This document shows, in pieces, positions 62,428 to 64,000 of a stretch of DNA of 64,000 bases. Positions within the stretch are counted from its first letter, which is position 1; the number at the start of each line of letters is the position of its first letter. The position numbers and the translations under genes were made by a program. This DNA comes from Pseudomonas sp. SCB32 (GTDB lineage: Bacteria > Pseudomonadota > Gammaproteobacteria > Pseudomonadales > Pseudomonadaceae). The notes beneath the pieces are model-generated. The model ran no database searches, was not told the DNA's origin, and saw only the letters and a list, made by a program, of their open reading frames with translations. The DNA is taken from contig NZ_CP045118.1 of the NCBI RefSeq assembly GCF_009189165.1, positions 6,138,001-6,202,000 of the forward strand. The letters run 5' to 3'.

Positions 62428-62777
62428 AGCTGCGCGCGGATCTTCTGCCAGTCCTTTTCCACCGCCGCCGTCATCGCCCGCCTTAGCAGCCAGCACCGCC
62501 CACAGTGCCAGGGCGAATGCCGGCGCTTCTGATTGCGCCGGCAGGCCTCGAACAGCCAGTCCGGATCGAAGCCATCCCACACGCCAGCCGTCGCCCAGGC
62601 GTTGGTCCAGACCACCGGCGCCACTTCCAGGCGGTAGATTGCCGTTAGCTCCGCCACGGAAAACCCGCTGATCGCCAGGGTCTTCGCAATCGCGGCGCGA
62701 CCGGACTTATCCAGCTCGGTGTCCAGCCACAGCTCGGACAGCGCCAGCCAGACGGACTCGCGGGCCGGGTCGTTCAT
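62424..62777 (-). CDS. Small conserved protein, DUF7079-like, unknown
   Basis: A protein of 117 aa. [40 protein letters not shown] then [20 protein letters not shown]. Helical, Trp-rich, with Cys-Gly-x-Cys near the end. It overlaps the alpha/beta hydrolase stop (ATGA), so it is translationally coupled and co-transcribed. DUF7079 is a guess from pattern; function unknown. Confidence 0.75.
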   Translation of the reverse strand: MNDPARESVWLALSELWLDTELDKSGRAAIAKTLAISGFSVAELTAIYRLEVAPVVWTNAWATAGVWDGFDPDWLFEACRRNQKRRHSPWHCGRCWLLRRAMTAAVEKDWQKIRAQL

Positions 62778-63652
62778 TCGTGCCCCAGCAGGAAGCGCGA
62801 AACGCGCTCGGCGCTGTCCTCGGGGAACTCCTGCATGAAGCAGTGCCCGCCATCGACGCACTGCCCGCTGATCGCCGGGTTGCTCGCGCACCAGCGCGCC
62901 ACCGCCTTGGGCACGAAGGGGTAGGTGTGCTCGCCGAACAGCACCTGGGTCGGCGTCACCACCTTGTTCAGCGACGGCCACAGGCGCTTGGGGAAGGAAC
63001 TGAAGATCTCCGCCTCGCGGCTGGGCCGGCATTTCAGCTCGACGCCGCCCTCCACCACCTTCATCGCGTGTTCGACATAGGCCCACAGCGCCGCATCGGT
63101 CCAGCCCTTGAAGATGCCCCGACCATGCAGGCTGGCATAGGCGGCCTCGCGGTCCGGCCACTGGCTGCGCCGCGCGCGCGCCTTCTGCACCATGGTGCGG
63201 CGCTGGTGCAGGCCGAGCACCTCGGAGAGCGCCATCACGCCGATCATCGCCGGGGTGAACAGCACCGGGTCGAGCAGCACGGCGCGGCGGAACAGCTGCG
63301 GGTGGCGCCCCAGGACCAGGCTGGTCAGCACGCCGCCGAAGCTGTGCCCGCAGGCGTAGCGCGGCACATCGCCGAACAGCCCGCGCCCGGCCTCGAAGGC
63401 TTCCACCGCCATCTCGGCGTTGCGGTTCCAGCCGTGGAAACGCCCGCCATGGTCGCTGTCGCCGTGGCCCTGGACATCGCACAGCCAGAGGTCGAAATCC
63501 TTCGCCAGCAGCTTGAGCAGCGGCTCATAGGCGCGGGTGCAGAAACCGTTGCCATGAAGAAAGTGCAACAGCGGCTTGCCGCTGGGCTCGCTGCGCCAGC
63601 CGCGCAGGGTGAAACCGGCGGACCCTTCGTGGGTCCAGGACAACAACTGCAT
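62774..63652 (-). CDS. Alpha/beta hydrolase
   Basis: A protein of 292 aa. Oxyanion-hole HGNG at 33-36, nucleophile elbow CGHSFGG with Ser104, acidic residue after VLFGEHTYPFV, and catalytic His in VDGGHCFMQEF. Compact, no signal peptide, so cytoplasmic. Substrate not deducible; typical of esterase or serine hydrolase relatives. Leads a two-gene operon with the small gene at 62424. Confidence 0.9.
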   Translation of the reverse strand: MQLLSWTHEGSAGFTLRGWRSEPSGKPLLHFLHGNGFCTRAYEPLLKLLAKDFDLWLCDVQGHGDSDHGGRFHGWNRNAEMAVEAFEAGRGLFGDVPRYACGHSFGGVLTSLVLGRHPQLFRRAVLLDPVLFTPAMIGVMALSEVLGLHQRRTMVQKARARRSQWPDREAAYASLHGRGIFKGWTDAALWAYVEHAMKVVEGGVELKCRPSREAEIFSSFPKRLWPSLNKVVTPTQVLFGEHTYPFVPKAVARWCASNPAISGQCVDGGHCFMQEFPEDSAERVSRFLLGHE

Positions 63653-63756
63653 GGATGCGTCTCCGTCAGGACGTCCGCAGTGTAACGAGGCAGCCGGGCG
63701 CCGAACCAGTACGCCGACGTGCTATCGTCGCCGTTCTAGCTCGACTTGCTTCGAAC

Positions 63757-64000
63757 ATGCCGCTTCCCCGCCCCCTTCGCCTCGCCCTGATCAGCCTGCT
63801 CCTGCTGGCCGGCCTGCTGCTGTCGGCGTACTGGGCGGGCGAGCAGGCACGCCACCGGGCGTTGCTCGCCGAGGCCGAAGCGGCCCACGAACAGCTTGGC
63901 CTCTACGCCAACACCCTGCACACGCTGATCGAGCGCTTCCGCAGCATTCCGGCAGTGCTCGCCCTCGACCCCGACCTGCGCAGCGCCCTGCAGGGCCAGG
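63757..64000 (+). CDS. Sensor histidine kinase, DctB/MifS type (N-terminal part only)
   Basis: Only 81 residues lie in the window. They start MPLPRPLRLALISLLLLAGL with one TM helix, followed by a periplasmic helix (ARHRALLAEAEAAHEQLGLY), then TLIERFRSIPAVLALDPDL, the typical membrane-proximal start of DctB-like C4-dicarboxylate and MifS-type kinases. By synteny with P. aeruginosa it is most likely mifS (2-oxoglutarate/C4 sensing), partner of the response regulator MifR. The kinase core is outside the window. Confidence 0.72.
   Translation, partial: MPLPRPLRLALISLLLLAGLLLSAYWAGEQARHRALLAEAEAAHEQLGLYANTLHTLIERFRSIPAVLALDPDLRSALQGQ

Overview
The window reads as chromosome of a Pseudomonas, most likely from the P. 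aeruginosa / P. nitroreducens / P. citronellolis side of the genus. The evidence is high GC, strong GC3 codon use, and core gene order and protein content that resemble P. aeruginosa from memory: pyruvate carboxylase subunits next to a LysR regulator; an RpiR regulator divergent from zwf; a U32 peptidase; uvrD; a Kef-type transporter; a GntR / aminotransferase / glutamine-synthetase-like / SDR cluster; pdxY; and an MifS/DctB-type kinase. Nothing was searched, so the species is an inference.

Layout. (1) 1-11476, plus strand: the distal part of a type VI secretion (T6SS) operon. It holds an unknown gene, tssM, a four-module zinc-ribbon gene, tssA, tssF, tssG, tssJ, tssE, and an ImpA_N-TM-OmpA protein. 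The sheath, ClpV, Hcp, VgrG, TssK and TssL genes are not in the window. (2) About 11600-19500: an accessory block. It has a convergent trio of small envelope proteins, an XRE repressor, and a minus-strand set typical of integrative elements and plasmids: a DUF932 protein, a YqaJ nuclease, a recombination-directionality-like protein, an extra CsrA, small proteins and a DUF5983-like protein. A glycine-zipper protein with a zinc ribbon at each end and an unknown Cys/His protein follow. No integrase, relaxase, tRNA or clear att site is visible. (3) 19539-33108: core metabolism, with PhnA/YjdM, a lipoprotein, a dihaem cytochrome, two-subunit pyruvate carboxylase and its LysR regulator, HexR-like regulator / zwf, a U32 peptidase, and two envelope proteins.

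(4) 33357-46929: a compact denitrification island. It has nirK and nirV, an NnrR-type regulator, a RIC/YtfE di-iron repair protein, dnr with a small DnrP-like protein, norD, norB, norC, norF, norE, norQ, a c551-type cytochrome, and a PAS-GGDEF-EAL protein. Four FNR/DNR-type boxes sit in front of the regulator, the repair gene, norC, and the shared norQ/cytochrome promoter. The genes together would reduce nitrite to NO (NirK), NO to N2O (NorCB), carry electrons (c551), sense NO (Dnr, NnrR) and repair NO damage (RIC). (5) 47107-64000: core genes again. These are uvrD, a Kef-type transporter, a Tim44-domain protein, a SUKH-like protein, a small lipoprotein, an amine or amino-acid catabolic cluster under a GntR regulator with two matching operators, a thioesterase, a YbaL-type transporter, pdxY, small conserved genes, an alpha/beta hydrolase, and the start of a DctB/MifS-type kinase that runs off the window.

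Intergenic spaces in the core carry many palindromic REP-like elements of at least three kinds. The least explained parts are the zinc-ribbon gene inside the T6SS operon, the TssM without a P-loop, the small envelope trio beside the T6SS, and the two zinc-motif proteins at 17796-19233.
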